This document shows, in pieces, positions 7,428 through 18,160 of a DNA stretch of 64,000 nucleotides. Below the pieces are notes generated by a model. The model worked only from the letters and a program-made list of their open reading frames with translations, searched no databases and was not told where the DNA came from. Where the stretch lies: positions 124,001 to 188,000 of the forward strand of contig NZ_AUFQ01000001.1 of the NCBI RefSeq assembly GCF_000426585.1. Direction: 5' to 3'. The position numbers and the translations under genes were made by a program. Numbering within the stretch: position 1 is the first letter of the stretch; each line of letters starts with the position of its first letter. Source of the DNA: Segatella baroniae DSM 16972 = JCM 13447. GTDB taxonomy: Bacteria > Bacteroidota > Bacteroidia > Bacteroidales > Bacteroidaceae.

Positions 7428-10400
7428 CCGCAAACAGAAACTGCGGGACAACATCGAGGCGATACGGACGGCATTCATCCTTGACAGGGAAAACAGGACA
7501 GCGACAACCGAAGAGCGTGCCATACTTCAAAGGTACTGCGGTTTCGGCGGTCTGAAATGTATCCTCAACCCTGCAAAGGAACTGACGGATGCCGTCCGGT
7601 GGGCGAAATCCGACCTCGAACTGTTCGCCCCGACAGTGGAGTTGCACAGGCTTATCCGTGAGAACAGCAAGGACGAAACAGAGTACAAGCGGTTTGTGGA
7701 TTCGCTGAAAGCGTCCGTGCTGACCGCTTTCTACACCCCCAAAGAGATAACCGACACCATCGCGGACGTGCTGGCAGATTACAGCGTCCGCCCCGCCCGT
7801 ATGCTCGAACCGTCGGCGGGGGTTGGCGTGTTCGTGGATTCCATGCTGCGGCACAACCCCAATGCGGATGTGATGGCTTTCGAGAAGGATCTGCTCACGG
7901 GTACAATCCTGAGGCATCTCTATCCCGGCAAGAAAACGCGCACCTGCGGTTTTGAGAAAATCGAAAGACCGTTCAACAATTATTTCGACTTGGCGGTGTC
8001 CAACATTCCGTTCGGAGACATAGCCGTGTTCGACCCTGAGTTTCAGCGGAGCGACTCATTCGGCAGACGCTCCGCCCAGAAAGCCATCCACAACTATTTC
8101 TTTCTCAAAGGACTGGATGCCGTGCGTGACGGCGGTATCGTGGCGTTCATCACCTCGCAAGGGGTATTGAACAGCACCAAGACCTCCGTGCGTAACGAGC
8201 TGTTCAGTAAGGCTGATCTGGTATCCGCGATACGCCTGCCCAACAACCTGTTCACGGACAACGCGGGGACAGAAGTGGGCAGTGACCTGATTGTCCTGCA
8301 AAAGAACCTCAGCAAGAAGGAAATGTCGCAGGACGAGCGGCTGATGACCGTAATACAGACGGACACGAAAACCGACCTGACCGACAACGCCTATTTCATC
8401 CACCACCCGGAACGCATCGTGCATACGACGGCGAAACTTGACACCGACCCATACGGGAAGCCCGCTATGGTCTATCTGCACGAGGGCAAGGCAGCAGGCA
8501 TCGCCGGGGATTTGCACCGTATGCTCGACGAGGATTTCCATTACAGGCTCGCCATGCGTCTGTATTCGGGTTCAATCCGGCAGTCGGGAACGGAAGAAAA
8601 AGTTACCGTTCAAAAGGAGGTGGAGCGTACTGCCATAAAGATGGAAACAACATCTTCGATGCAGGCGGTGGAAACTCCGACGGAGAAACCGCAACCCACA
8701 GAGGAAAAGCCGGAGATAGAGCCACGTCCGAAATATTCTGACGGTGTGCAGCTATCCTTGCTCGATCTCTGGGGGATGACGGAAGAAGTCAGCCAACAAC
8801 CGAAAACCGCCAAAAAGAAAAAGGAGGCGAAAAAGGAAAGCTCGGCAAGGCGCGTTCTACCCAAGCCACAGGTGCATGTCACACAAAATGTTACGGCTGT
8901 GCCGACGGCTACCACCCCTAAGACTGTAACAGAGAACAAGGAGGCTAAAACGGAGAACACCGCCAAGCCTGCCGACCCGGACGACATCTATGCCACGTTG
9001 GACTGGGATACCAATCCTCCCATCAACGGCTTCTACGAGATGATGATGGATTTGACGCCGGAACGCAGGAAGGAACTTCGGGAACTGGCAAGGCAGCATA
9101 ACGAGAAACAAGCGGCGGCGGAAAAGATGGAAGTGAAAGCCGTGCCGGACACTCCCCGTGAGCAACCACGGCAGGAGGAAACACAGCCGGAAGCAGTCAC
9201 CGCACCTGCCGTTACAGATACCCCACCGGAAGCGGTGGCGACCTCCCTTTTCCCCGACATCGAAGCGGAGAAGCCGAAGGAAGAAGTCGTGGACCTTTCG
9301 CCGCGTGCCTACCACCGCACGCCGGAGATGCACCTGCGCGAAGGGTCGCTGGTGGCTGACAGGGGGCGTCATAACATCGGCTACCTGAAGGACATCACGC
9401 CATACGGGGCGACATTCCAGCCGCTCGACCTGAAAGGCTACCAGAAGGAGAAGGCGTTACAGTATGTTTTACTCCGTGACGCCTACGAGCGGCTGTACCG
9501 CTATGAATCGAACCTGCATGAAGCAAATGTCCCGTGGCGAGAGCATCTAAACACCTGTTACGATGAGTTTGTCATGCGCTACGGCAACCTCAACGCCAAG
9601 CAGAACGTGAAGTTAGTGATGATGGACGCGGGCGGGCGTGACATCCTTTCGCTGGAACGGGCGGAGAACGGGAAGTTTGTCAAGGCGGACATCTTCGAGC
9701 GTCCCGTTTCCTTCTCCGTGGAGAGCCATGCCAACGTCGGCTCACCCGAAGAAGCACTGTCCGCGTCGCTCAACAAGTTCGGCACTGTCGATCTCGACTA
9801 TATGCGGGAGATAACCGACAGTACGGCGGAGGATTTGCTCACAGCCCTGCAAGGGCGCATCTATTACAATCCGCTCGTAACCGGTTACGAGATTAAGGAC
9901 CGCTTTATTGCCGGAAACGTGATAGAGAAAGCGGAACGCATAGAGGCTTGGATGGGCGAAAACCCCGAAAGTGAACGTATGCCGGAGGTGAAGCAGGCGT
10001 TGGAGGCTCTGAAAGATGCCGAACCGCCGCGCATCGCTTTTGAAGACCTTGATTTCAATTTCGGGGAACGCTGGATTCCGACGGGTGTCTATGCCGCCTA
10101 CATGAGCCGGCTGTTCGACACGGAGGTGAAAATCGCCTACTCTGCAAGCATGGACGAGTTTTCGGTGGCGTGCGGCTACCGCACCATGAAAATCACGGAC
10201 GAGTTTCTGGTGAAGGGGTATTACCGTAACTATGACGGCATGCACCTTCTGAAACACGCCCTGCACAACACCTGTCCCGACATGATGAAGTCCATCGGCA
10301 GGGACGAGCATGGCAACGACATCAAGGTGCGCGACAGCGAGGGAATACAGCTCGCCAACGCCAAGATTGACGAGATACGAAACGGCTTCTCCGAATGGCT

Positions 10401-13257
10401 CGAAGAGCAGTCGCCACAGTTCAAGGAGCGGCTGACGACGATGTATAACCGCAAGTTCAACTGTTTCGTGCGCCCGAAGTATGACGGCTCGCATCAGACT
10501 TTTCCCGACCTCAATCTGAAAGGGCTGGCAAGCCGGGGCATCAGGAGCGTCTATCCCTCGCAGATGGATTGCGTCTGGATGCTGAAACAGAACGGCGGCG
10601 GAATTTGTGACCACGAGGTTGGAACCGGCAAGACGCTGATAATGTGCATCGCCGCGCATGAAATGAAGCGTCTGAACTTGGCGCACAAGCCGATGATTAT
10701 CGGGCTGAAAGCCAATGTTGCGGAGATTGCCGCCACCTATCAAGCGGCATATCCCAACGCGAGGATTCTGTACGCTTCGGAGAAAGACTTTTCGACCGCC
10801 AACCGCGTGCGTTTCTTCAACAACATCAAGAACAACGACTACGATTGTGTCATTATGTCGCACGACCAGTTCGGCAAGATACCGCAGTCGCCGGAGTTGC
10901 AGCAGCGCATCCTGCAAGCGGAGCTTGACACGGTGGAGGAAAACCTCGAAGTGCTGCGCCAGCAGGGAAAGAACGTATCGCGGGCGATGCTGAAAGGTCT
11001 GGAGAAGCGCAAGCATAACCTTGAAGCGAAATTGGAGAAGGTGGAACACGCCATAAAGTCACGCACGGACGACGTGGTGGACTTCAAGCAGATGGGCATC
11101 GACCACATTTTCATTGATGAATCGCACCAGTTCAAGAATCTGACTTTCAACACGCGCCACGACCGTGTGGCGGGATTGGGGAACAGCGAGGGAAGCCAGA
11201 AGGCACTGAACATGCTCTTTGCTATCCGCACCATACAGGAGCGCACGGGCAAGGACTTGGGGGCGACCTTCCTCTCCGGCACGACTATCAGCAACTCGCT
11301 GACTGAGCTGTACCTGCTGTTCAAGTACCTGCGCCCGAAGGAGCTGGAACGGCAGGACATTCGATGTTTTGATGCGTGGTCGGCGATATTTGCCAAGAAG
11401 ACAACGGATTTTGAGTTCAACGTGACGAACAACGTGGTGCAGAAGGAGCGTTTCCGCTACTTCATCAAAGTGCCGGAGCTTGCCGCCTTCTATAATGAAA
11501 TCACGGACTACCGCACGGCGGAGGATGTGGGCGTGGACCGTCCCAACAAAAACGAGATACTGCACCACATACCGCCCACGCCGGAGCAGGAGGACTTCAT
11601 ACAGAAGCTGATGCAATTCGCCAAGACGGGCGACGCCACCCTGTTGGGCAGACTGCCGCTTTCGGAAACGGAGGAAAAGGCGAAGATGCTTATCGCCACG
11701 GACTATGCCCGGAAGATGGCACTCGACATGCGCATGATAGACCCGCATTACGAAGACCACCCCGACAACAAGGCGAGCCACTGTGCCAAAATAATCGCGG
11801 AGTATTATCAAAAATACGACGCGCAGAAAGGCACGCAGTTCGTTTTCTCTGACTTGGGGACTTACCAGCCGGGCGATGGGTGGAACGTCTATTCGGAAAT
11901 CAAGCGCAAACTGACGGAGGACTACGGCATACCGCCAAGCGAGGTGCGCTTCATTCAGGAGTGCAAGACCGACAAGGCTCGGAAGGCGGTGATAGATGCC
12001 ATGAACGCCGGGACGGTGCGTGTGCTGTTCGGCTCCACCTCCATGCTCGGAACGGGTGTGAACGCACAGAAACGGTGTGTGGCAATTCATCATCTTGATA
12101 CGCCGTGGCGACCGTCCGACCTGCAACAGCGTGACGGACGGGGAGTTAGAGCAGGCAACGAGATAGCCAAGCATTTCGCCGGGAACAACGTGGACGTAAT
12201 AATCTACGCGGTGGAAAAATCACTGGACAGTTACAAGTTCAACCTCCTGCACTGCAAGCAGACTTTCATCAGCCAGCTTAAAAGCGGTGCTATGGAAGCG
12301 CGTACCATCGACGAGGGGGCAATGGACGAGAAATCGGGCATGAACTTCTCGGAATATATGGCGTTGCTATCCGGCAACACCGACCTGCTGGACAAGGCGA
12401 AACTGGAAAAACGTATCGCCTCGCTCGAAGGGGAACGCAAGTCGTTCAACAAGGGCAAGCGTGATTCGGAGTTCAAGCTGGAATCGAAGACCCGCGAGCT
12501 GGGCAACAACACAGCTTTCATAGATGCCATGACGGAGGACTGGAACCGCTTCCTCTCTGTGGTGCAGACCGACAAGGAGGGCAATCACCTTAATATAATA
12601 AAGGTGGACGGAGTGGATTCCGCCGATGAGAAAGTCATCGGAAAGCGTTTGCAGGAGATAGCCAAGAATGCCACGACCGGAGGGTTGTACACGCAGGTTG
12701 GAGAGTTTTACGGTTTCCCGATAAAGGTGGTCAGCGAAAGGATACTCAAAGAGGGATTGGAGTTTACCGACAACCGCTTCGTGGTCGAGGGGAACTACAA
12801 GTACACCTACAACAACGGGCATCTGGCGCTGGCTGACCCGTTGGCCGCCGCCCGCAACTTCCTCAACGCGATTGAGAGAATCCCCTCCATCATCGACCAG
12901 TATAAAGCGAAGAATGAGGTCTTGGAACGTGAGATACCGCAGTTGCAGGAGATAGCAGGCAAGGTGTGGAAGAAGGAGGAAGAACTGAAACAGTTGAAGT
13001 CCGAACTTGCCGCCCTTGACCGCAAGATACAGCTGGAACTTGCGCCGCCTACACCCGAAATCACCGAAAAGGAGCATGAAGGGCAACAGGTCAAACCGGA
13101 AGCGAAAGGTGTGCGAAACGGTATCAGGCAATATCCCGAAGATACATCACCGCAAATACGCAATCCATCGGAAAGTATTATCGCCAATCACACCATAACT
13201 GGGCATCCGGGGCTGTATGCCAAGGAGGAAACCCGGTCCAAAGGATTGAAAATATAA
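7417..13257 (+). CDS. giant DNA methyltransferase-helicase fusion (N6-adenine MTase plus SNF2/DEAD helicase)
   Basis: 1946 residues. The N-terminal methyltransferase domain has the SAM-binding motif [11 protein letters not shown] (about 128-139) and SNIPFGD (about 194), which occupies the catalytic (N/D)PP(F/Y) place but reads N-I-P-F. A variable linker rich in K, E, P and T covers about 400-640. The helicase has Walker A HEVGTGKT (about 1065), Walker B IDESHQF (about 1233) and the C-terminal motifs [14 protein letters not shown] and [12 protein letters not shown] (about 1530-1575). A coiled-coil tail follows. Proteins of this type are a hallmark of Bacteroidales ICEs; protection of the incoming element or a role in replication has been proposed, none proven here. 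It overlaps the DUF1896 gene by 11 nt. Confidence 0.85.
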   Translation: MAFNRKQKLRDNIEAIRTAFILDRENRTATTEERAILQRYCGFGGLKCILNPAKELTDAVRWAKSDLELFAPTVELHRLIRENSKDETEYKRFVDSLKASVLTAFYTPKEITDTIADVLADYSVRPARMLEPSAGVGVFVDSMLRHNPNADVMAFEKDLLTGTILRHLYPGKKTRTCGFEKIERPFNNYFDLAVSNIPFGDIAVFDPEFQRSDSFGRRSAQKAIHNYFFLKGLDAVRDGGIVAFITSQGVLNSTKTSVRNELFSKADLVSAIRLPNNLFTDNAGTEVGSDLIVLQKNLSKKEMSQDERLMTVIQTDTKTDLTDNAYFIHHPERIVHTTAKLDTDPYGKPAMVYLHEGKAAGIAGDLHRMLDEDFHYRLAMRLYSGSIRQSGTEEKVTVQKEVERTAIKMETTSSMQAVETPTEKPQPTEEKPEIEPRPKYSDGVQLSLLDLWGMTEEVSQQPKTAKKKKEAKKESSARRVLPKPQVHVTQNVTAVPTATTPKTVTENKEAKTENTAKPADPDDIYATLDWDTNPPINGFYEMMMDLTPERRKELRELARQHNEKQAAAEKMEVKAVPDTPREQPRQEETQPEAVTAPAVTDTPPEAVATSLFPDIEAEKPKEEVVDLSPRAYHRTPEMHLREGSLVADRGRHNIGYLKDITPYGATFQPLDLKGYQKEKALQYVLLRDAYERLYRYESNLHEANVPWREHLNTCYDEFVMRYGNLNAKQNVKLVMMDAGGRDILSLERAENGKFVKADIFERPVSFSVESHANVGSPEEALSASLNKFGTVDLDYMREITDSTAEDLLTALQGRIYYNPLVTGYEIKDRFIAGNVIEKAERIEAWMGENPESERMPEVKQALEALKDAEPPRIAFEDLDFNFGERWIPTGVYAAYMSRLFDTEVKIAYSASMDEFSVACGYRTMKITDEFLVKGYYRNYDGMHLLKHALHNTCPDMMKSIGRDEHGNDIKVRDSEGIQLANAKIDEIRNGFSEWLEEQSPQFKERLTTMYNRKFNCFVRPKYDGSHQTFPDLNLKGLASRGIRSVYPSQMDCVWMLKQNGGGICDHEVGTGKTLIMCIAAHEMKRLNLAHKPMIIGLKANVAEIAATYQAAYPNARILYASEKDFSTANRVRFFNNIKNNDYDCVIMSHDQFGKIPQSPELQQRILQAELDTVEENLEVLRQQGKNVSRAMLKGLEKRKHNLEAKLEKVEHAIKSRTDDVVDFKQMGIDHIFIDESHQFKNLTFNTRHDRVAGLGNSEGSQKALNMLFAIRTIQERTGKDLGATFLSGTTISNSLTELYLLFKYLRPKELERQDIRCFDAWSAIFAKKTTDFEFNVTNNVVQKERFRYFIKVPELAAFYNEITDYRTAEDVGVDRPNKNEILHHIPPTPEQEDFIQKLMQFAKTGDATLLGRLPLSETEEKAKMLIATDYARKMALDMRMIDPHYEDHPDNKASHCAKIIAEYYQKYDAQKGTQFVFSDLGTYQPGDGWNVYSEIKRKLTEDYGIPPSEVRFIQECKTDKARKAVIDAMNAGTVRVLFGSTSMLGTGVNAQKRCVAIHHLDTPWRPSDLQQRDGRGVRAGNEIAKHFAGNNVDVIIYAVEKSLDSYKFNLLHCKQTFISQLKSGAMEARTIDEGAMDEKSGMNFSEYMALLSGNTDLLDKAKLEKRIASLEGERKSFNKGKRDSEFKLESKTRELGNNTAFIDAMTEDWNRFLSVVQTDKEGNHLNIIKVDGVDSADEKVIGKRLQEIAKNATTGGLYTQVGEFYGFPIKVVSERILKEGLEFTDNRFVVEGNYKYTYNNGHLALADPLAAARNFLNAIERIPSIIDQYKAKNEVLEREIPQLQEIAGKVWKKEEELKQLKSELAALDRKIQLELAPPTPEITEKEHEGQQVKPEAKGVRNGIRQYPEDTSPQIRNPSESIIANHTITGHPGLYAKEETRSKGLKI

Positions 13258-13284
13258 CCTTAGGAATTTTATCTGAAGTATTAA

Positions 13285-13381
13285 TAAGGGCTATCCCAAA
13301 AGGTCTAAAAGTAAATTTTATCCTTTCTGCAAGTATCTGTAGGATGGCAACTGCATTTTTTTTCTTTTTGGGCAGCCCTTA
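13285..13381. mobile_element. 97-bp MITE-like element or IS remnant
   Basis: The ends are imperfect inverted repeats: TAAGGGCTATCCCAAAAGG on the left and, read inward on the right, TAAGGGCTGCCCAAAAAGA. Both sides are flanked by TTAA (13281-13284 and 13382-13385), which fits a 4-bp target duplication. The 60-bp interior has no reading frame. The ends resemble those of IS elements common in Bacteroidales, so it is either a non-autonomous element or an internally deleted IS. Confidence 0.55.
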
Positions 13382-13385
13382 TTAA

Positions 13386-13750
13386 AATTTATTCTTATTT
13401 TAGGTTATATACATTCATGTCCATTTATGTAAAAAATCCTGCTGACCTTGTTTATGTCTTGTCAGTCACCATTTGCAAAACCATATTTGACCCTCAAAGA
13501 GGCTGAATTTGATAAGCAACTTGCTACATACTCATAATAAGGAGCTAAATAGAACACGAATGGGAAATACTCAAATGCCAAACTAAAGAAGATATTGGCC
13601 AAAATAAACGTTATACCGAGAGAGAAACTTGATTTTTTTCAACTTCCTAAAACGTTGTTGTTCAAACATTTCTACTTATTTGTACTTACCAGTTGAACCT
13701 ACGCTTCCCTAATAAAATGTCTATGGTAAAAAGTTAAAAAATCCTCCCAC
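13386..13750. other. non-coding stretch between the MITE and the tetQ promoter
   Basis: About 365 bp of AT-rich sequence. Two tiny frames are present, a 27-codon one at 13454-13537 and an overlapping 29-codon one starting at 13420, but neither has a convincing ribosome site or known homology. I see no RNA gene. It may be the remains of a gene disrupted when tetQ was acquired. Confidence 0.4.
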
Positions 13751-13751
13751 T

Positions 13752-13782
13752 TTTGTTAGATATATTTTTTTGTGTAATTTTG
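13752..13782 (+). promoter_or_regulatory. tetQ-rteA-rteB promoter
   Basis: TTTG at 13752-13755, 19 nt, then TAATTTTG at 13775-13782: an exact Bacteroides -33/-7 pair. Transcription would begin near 13788, giving a leader of about 130 nt up to the tetQ ATG, the length published for CTnDOT. Confidence 0.8.
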
Positions 13783-13790
13783 TAATCGTT

Positions 13791-13802
13791 ATGCGGCAGT
13801 AA
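13791..13802 (+). CDS. three-codon tetQ leader peptide (M-R-Q)
   Basis: ATG CGG CAG TAA begins a few bases after the expected transcription start. In CTnDOT a 3-amino-acid leader peptide is required for tetracycline control: ribosomes stalled here free the tetQ start region. A 16-codon frame at 13846-13896 also exists; published tests found the 16-residue candidates not to be the essential one. Confidence 0.7.
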   Translation: MRQ

Positions 13803-13905
13803 TAATATACATATTAATACGAGTTAGTAATCCTGTAGTTCTCACATGCTACGAGGAGGTATTAAAAGGTGCGTTTCGACAATGCATCTATTGTAGTATA
13901 TTATT
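13801..13905 (+). promoter_or_regulatory. tetQ translational attenuator (Hp1/Hp8 stem)
   Basis: AATAATATAC (13801-13810) is perfectly complementary to GTATATTATT (13896-13905), with 85 nt between, the same interval published for the Hp1-Hp8 hairpin of CTnDOT. Closing this stem hides the region just upstream of the ATG at 13917. Stalling on the leader peptide next to the 5' arm would prevent the pairing. This couples tetracycline exposure to translation of tetQ, rteA and rteB. Confidence 0.75.
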
Positions 13906-13916
13906 GCTTAATCCAA

Positions 13917-15842
13917 ATGAATATTATAAATTTAGGAATTCTTGCTCACATTGATGCAGGAAAAACTTCCGTAACCGAGAATCTGCTGTTTGCCAGTGGA
14001 GCAACGGAAAAGTGCGGCCGTGTGGATAATGGTGACACCATAACAGACTCTATGGATATAGAGAAACGTAGAGGAATTACTGTTCGGGCTTCTACGACAT
14101 CTATTATCTGGAATGGAGTGAAATGCAATATCATTGACACTCCGGGACACATGGATTTTATTGCGGAAGTGGAGCGGACATTCAAAATGCTTGATGGAGC
14201 AGTCCTCATCTTATCCGCAAAGGAAGGCATACAAGCGCAAACAAAGTTGCTGTTCAATACTTTACAAAAACTGCAAATCCCGACAATTATATTTATCAAT
14301 AAAATTGACCGTGACGGTGTGAATTTAGAGCGTTTGTATCTGGATATAAAAACAAATCTGTCTCAAGATGTCCTGTTTATGCAAACTGTTGTCGATGGAT
14401 TGGTTTATCCGATTTGCTCCCAAACATATATAAAGGAAGAATACAAAGAATTTGTATGCAACCATGACGACAATATATTAGAACGATATTTGGCGGATAG
14501 CGAAATTTCACCGGCTGATTATTGGAATACGATAATCGATCTTGTGGCAAAAGCCAAAGTCTATCCGGTACTACATGGATCAGCAATGTTCAATATCGGT
14601 ATCAATGAGTTGTTGGACGCCATCTCTTCTTTTATACTTCCTCCAGAATCAGTCTCAAACAGACTTTCAGCTTATCTCTATAAGATAGAGCATGACCCCA
14701 AAGGACATAAAAGAAGTTTTCTAAAAATAATTGACGGAAGTCTGAGACTTCGAGACATTGTAAGAATCAACGATTCGGAAAAATTCATCAAGATTAAAAA
14801 TCTAAAGACTATTTATCAGGGCAGAGAGATAAATGTTGATGAAGTGGGGGCCAATGATATCGCGATTGTAGAAGATATGGAAGATTTTCGAATCGGAGAT
14901 TATTTAGGTACTAAACCTTGTTTGATTCAAGGGTTATCTCATCAGCATCCCGCTCTCAAATCCTCCGTCCGGCCAGACAGGTCCGAAGAGAGAAGCAAGG
15001 TGATATCCGCTCTGAATACATTGTGGATTGAAGACCCGTCTTTGTCCTTTTCCATAAACTCATATAGTGATGAATTGGAAATCTCGTTATATGGTTTGAC
15101 ACAAAAGGAAATCATACAGACATTGCTGGAAGAACGATTTTCCGTAAAGGTCCATTTTGATGAGATCAAGACTATCTACAAAGAACGACCTGTAAAAAAG
15201 GTCAATAAGATTATTCAGATCGAAGTGCCACCCAACCCTTACTGGGCCACAATAGGGCTGACGCTTGAACCCTTGCCGTTAGGGACAGGGTTGCAAATCG
15301 AAAGTGACATCTCCTATGGTTATCTGAACCATTCTTTTCAAAATGCCGTTTTTGAAGGGATTCGTATGTCTTGCCAATCTGGTTTACATGGATGGGAAGT
15401 GACTGATCTGAAAGTAACTTTTACTCAAGCCGAGTATTATAGCCCGGTAAGTACACCTGCTGATTTCAGACAGCTGACCCCTTATGTCTTCAGGCTGGCC
15501 TTGCAACAGTCAGGTGTGGACATTCTCGAACCGATGCTCTATTTTGAGTTGCAGATACCCCAAGCGGCAAGTTCCAAAGCTATTACAGATTTGCAAAAAA
15601 TGATGTCTGAGATTGAAGACATCAGTTGCAATAATGAGTGGTGTCATATTAAAGGGAAAGTTCCATTAAATACAAGTAAAGACTACGCCTCAGAAGTAAG
15701 TTCATACACTAAGGGCTTAGGCGTTTTTATGGTCAAGCCATGCGGGTATCAAATAACAAAAGGCGATTATTCTGATAATATCCGCATGAACGAAAAAGAT
15801 AAACTTTTATTCATGTTCCAAAAATCAATGTCATCAAAATAA
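13917..15842 (+). CDS. tetQ: TetQ ribosomal protection protein, tetracycline resistance
   Basis: 641 residues from ATG 13917, the published start. An in-frame GTG at 13869 with a strong GAGGAGGT 9 nt upstream would give 657 residues, so an extended form is possible. The EF-G-like GTPase domain shows AHIDAGKT (about 10-17), the switch region RRGITV, DTPGH and NKID. Domains II to V follow at the usual length. The protein binds the ribosome and uses GTP to release tetracycline. The stop overlaps the rteA start (TAATG), so the operon is translationally coupled and both regulators rise together with resistance. Confidence 0.97.
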   Translation: MNIINLGILAHIDAGKTSVTENLLFASGATEKCGRVDNGDTITDSMDIEKRRGITVRASTTSIIWNGVKCNIIDTPGHMDFIAEVERTFKMLDGAVLILSAKEGIQAQTKLLFNTLQKLQIPTIIFINKIDRDGVNLERLYLDIKTNLSQDVLFMQTVVDGLVYPICSQTYIKEEYKEFVCNHDDNILERYLADSEISPADYWNTIIDLVAKAKVYPVLHGSAMFNIGINELLDAISSFILPPESVSNRLSAYLYKIEHDPKGHKRSFLKIIDGSLRLRDIVRINDSEKFIKIKNLKTIYQGREINVDEVGANDIAIVEDMEDFRIGDYLGTKPCLIQGLSHQHPALKSSVRPDRSEERSKVISALNTLWIEDPSLSFSINSYSDELEISLYGLTQKEIIQTLLEERFSVKVHFDEIKTIYKERPVKKVNKIIQIEVPPNPYWATIGLTLEPLPLGTGLQIESDISYGYLNHSFQNAVFEGIRMSCQSGLHGWEVTDLKVTFTQAEYYSPVSTPADFRQLTPYVFRLALQQSGVDILEPMLYFELQIPQAASSKAITDLQKMMSEIEDISCNNEWCHIKGKVPLNTSKDYASEVSSYTKGLGVFMVKPCGYQITKGDYSDNIRMNEKDKLLFMFQKSMSSK

Positions 15843-18160
15843 TGGAGCGGTCAGGAAATTTCTATAAGGCAATACAGTTGGGATATATACTTATCTCCAT
15901 TCTTATCGGATGTATGGCATATAATAGCCTCTATGAATGGCAGGAGATAGAAGCATTAGAACTTGGCAATAAAAAAATAGACGAGCTCCGAAAAGAAATA
16001 AACAATATCAATATTCAAATGATAAAATTTTCTCTATTGGGTGAAACAATACTGGAATGGAACGATAAAGATATCGAGCATTACCATGCACGGCGTATGG
16101 CAATGGACAGTATGCTCTGCCGTTTCAAGGCCACCTATCCAGCAGAGCGCATCGATAGTGTGCGCAGTCTTTTAGAGGATAAGGAACGACAGATGTTCCA
16201 GATAGTCCGGTTAATGGATGAACAACAATCTATTAACAAGAAGATAGCCAATCAAATTCCGGTTATTGTGCAGAAAAGTGTGCAGGAACAGTCCAAAAAG
16301 CCAAAACGAAAAGGTTTCTTGGGCATCTTTGGCAAAAAAGAGGGAACGAAGCCAACGACAACAACGACTACGCTCCGTTCATCCAATAGAAACATGGTCA
16401 ACGAACAGAAAGCGCAGAGCCGTCGATTGTCAGAACAAGCCGATAGTCTTGCTGCCCGTAATGCAGAACTTAACAGACAACTGCAAGGATTGATTTGCCA
16501 AATCGAAAAGAAGGTACAATCTGATTTACAAAATAGAGAAAGCGAGATAACAGCGATGCGTAAAAAATCATTTATGCAGATAGGCGGCTTGATGGGATTT
16601 GTTCTTTTGCTGTTGGTCATTTCCTATATCATCATACACCGTGATGCAAAGAACATTAAACGATACAAACGCAAGACAACGGATTTGATCGAGCAATTGG
16701 AACAGTCCGTGCAACAAAATGAGGTACTCATAACCTCCCGAAAGAAAGCGGTACATACTATTACCCATGAGTTGCGTACACCACTGACGGCAATAACTGG
16801 CTATACCGAACTTTTGCGGAAAGAATGCAATAGCGGTAATAATGGGCAATATATCCGAAATATACTGCAATCCTCCGACCGTATGCGGGATATGCTCAAC
16901 ACTTTGCTTGACTTCTTCCGCCTGGACAACGGCAAGGAACAGCCCCGTCTGTCACCCTGCCGGATTTCTGCAATCACGCACACACTTGAAACGGAGTTCA
17001 TTCCTGTTGCAGTGAACAAAGGGTTGTCCTTGTCCGTGAAGACTGGACACGATGCCATTGTATTGACCGACAAAGAGCGAATAATACAAATCGGGAATAA
17101 CCTGCTGTCAAACGCAGTCAAGTTCACAGAAGAAGGCGGTGTTTCTTTGATTACTGAATATGATAATGGAGTTCTGACACTGGTCGTTGAAGATACAGGT
17201 ACAGGCATGACAGAAGAGGAACAGAAACAAGCGTTCGGTGCGTTTGAACGTCTATCAAATGCCGCCGCAAAGGAGGGTTTCGGGCTTGGGCTTGCCATAA
17301 TGCGTAATATTGTGTCGATGCTTGGCGGAACAATCCGTTTGGACAGCAAGAAAGGGAAAGGCAGTCGTTTCACAGTTGAAATTTCTATGCAGGAAGCTGA
17401 AGAACAGCTTGGATATACAAGCAATACACCTGTTTATCATAACAATAAATTCCATGATGTTGTCGCCATTGACAATGATGAGGTATTACTTCTGATGCTG
17501 AAAGAGATGTACTCCCAAGAAGGAATACACTGCGACACTTGCACCGATGCTGCGGAACTGATGGAAATGATACGCCAGAAAGAATACAGCCTGTTGCTGA
17601 CAGACTTGAATATGCCCGGTATAAACGGTTTCGAATTACTGGAACTGTTGCGTTCGTCCAACGTGGGCAATTCACCAACAATCCCGGTGGTTGTGGCAAC
17701 CGCTTCGGGCAGTTGTAACAAAGGGGAACTATTGGCAAAAGGCTTTGCCGGATGCCTGTTCAAGCCGTTCTCCATATCGGAGTTGATGGAGGTTTCCGAC
17801 AGGTGTGCCATAAAAGAAACACCGGACGGGAAACCGGATTTTTCAGCTTTGCTGTCTTACGGCAATGAAGCCGTTATGCTGGAAAAGTTGATGACGGAAA
17901 CTGAAAAAGAGATGCAGACAATACGGGAAGCGGCAACAGAAAAAGACCTGCAAAAGCTGGATTCCCTGACACACCACCTGCGCAGCTCGTGGGAGGTGCT
18001 ACGTGCCGACCAACCGCTAAATGTACTTTACAGATTGCTTCATGGCGATGTACTCCCGGATGGTGAAGCGTTAAGCCATGCCGTGACTGCCGTGCTGGAT
18101 AAGGGAGCGGAAATAATCCGGTTGGCAGAAGAGGAAAGGAGAAAATACGAAGATGGATAA
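15842..18160 (+). CDS. rteA: RteA hybrid sensor histidine kinase
   Basis: 772 residues. Membrane segments near 11-27 (LGYILISILIGCMAY) and 245-265 (GGLMGFVLLLLVISYIIIH) bracket a mostly helical, coiled-coil-rich sensor region with a lysine-rich patch and a threonine run near 165-180. Then come HisKA with HELRTPL (His near 309), the HATPase boxes NNLLSNAVKF, DTGTGM and GFGLGLA, a receiver domain with the acceptor Asp in LLLTDLNMPG (near 587), and a C-terminal HPt-like segment with HHLRSSW near 710. It is the sensor of the RteA-RteB pair; its ligand is not known. Start overlaps tetQ by 1 nt and the end overlaps rteB by 8 nt. Confidence 0.95.
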   Translation: MERSGNFYKAIQLGYILISILIGCMAYNSLYEWQEIEALELGNKKIDELRKEINNINIQMIKFSLLGETILEWNDKDIEHYHARRMAMDSMLCRFKATYPAERIDSVRSLLEDKERQMFQIVRLMDEQQSINKKIANQIPVIVQKSVQEQSKKPKRKGFLGIFGKKEGTKPTTTTTTLRSSNRNMVNEQKAQSRRLSEQADSLAARNAELNRQLQGLICQIEKKVQSDLQNRESEITAMRKKSFMQIGGLMGFVLLLLVISYIIIHRDAKNIKRYKRKTTDLIEQLEQSVQQNEVLITSRKKAVHTITHELRTPLTAITGYTELLRKECNSGNNGQYIRNILQSSDRMRDMLNTLLDFFRLDNGKEQPRLSPCRISAITHTLETEFIPVAVNKGLSLSVKTGHDAIVLTDKERIIQIGNNLLSNAVKFTEEGGVSLITEYDNGVLTLVVEDTGTGMTEEEQKQAFGAFERLSNAAAKEGFGLGLAIMRNIVSMLGGTIRLDSKKGKGSRFTVEISMQEAEEQLGYTSNTPVYHNNKFHDVVAIDNDEVLLLMLKEMYSQEGIHCDTCTDAAELMEMIRQKEYSLLLTDLNMPGINGFELLELLRSSNVGNSPTIPVVVATASGSCNKGELLAKGFAGCLFKPFSISELMEVSDRCAIKETPDGKPDFSALLSYGNEAVMLEKLMTETEKEMQTIREAATEKDLQKLDSLTHHLRSSWEVLRADQPLNVLYRLLHGDVLPDGEALSHAVTAVLDKGAEIIRLAEEERRKYEDG

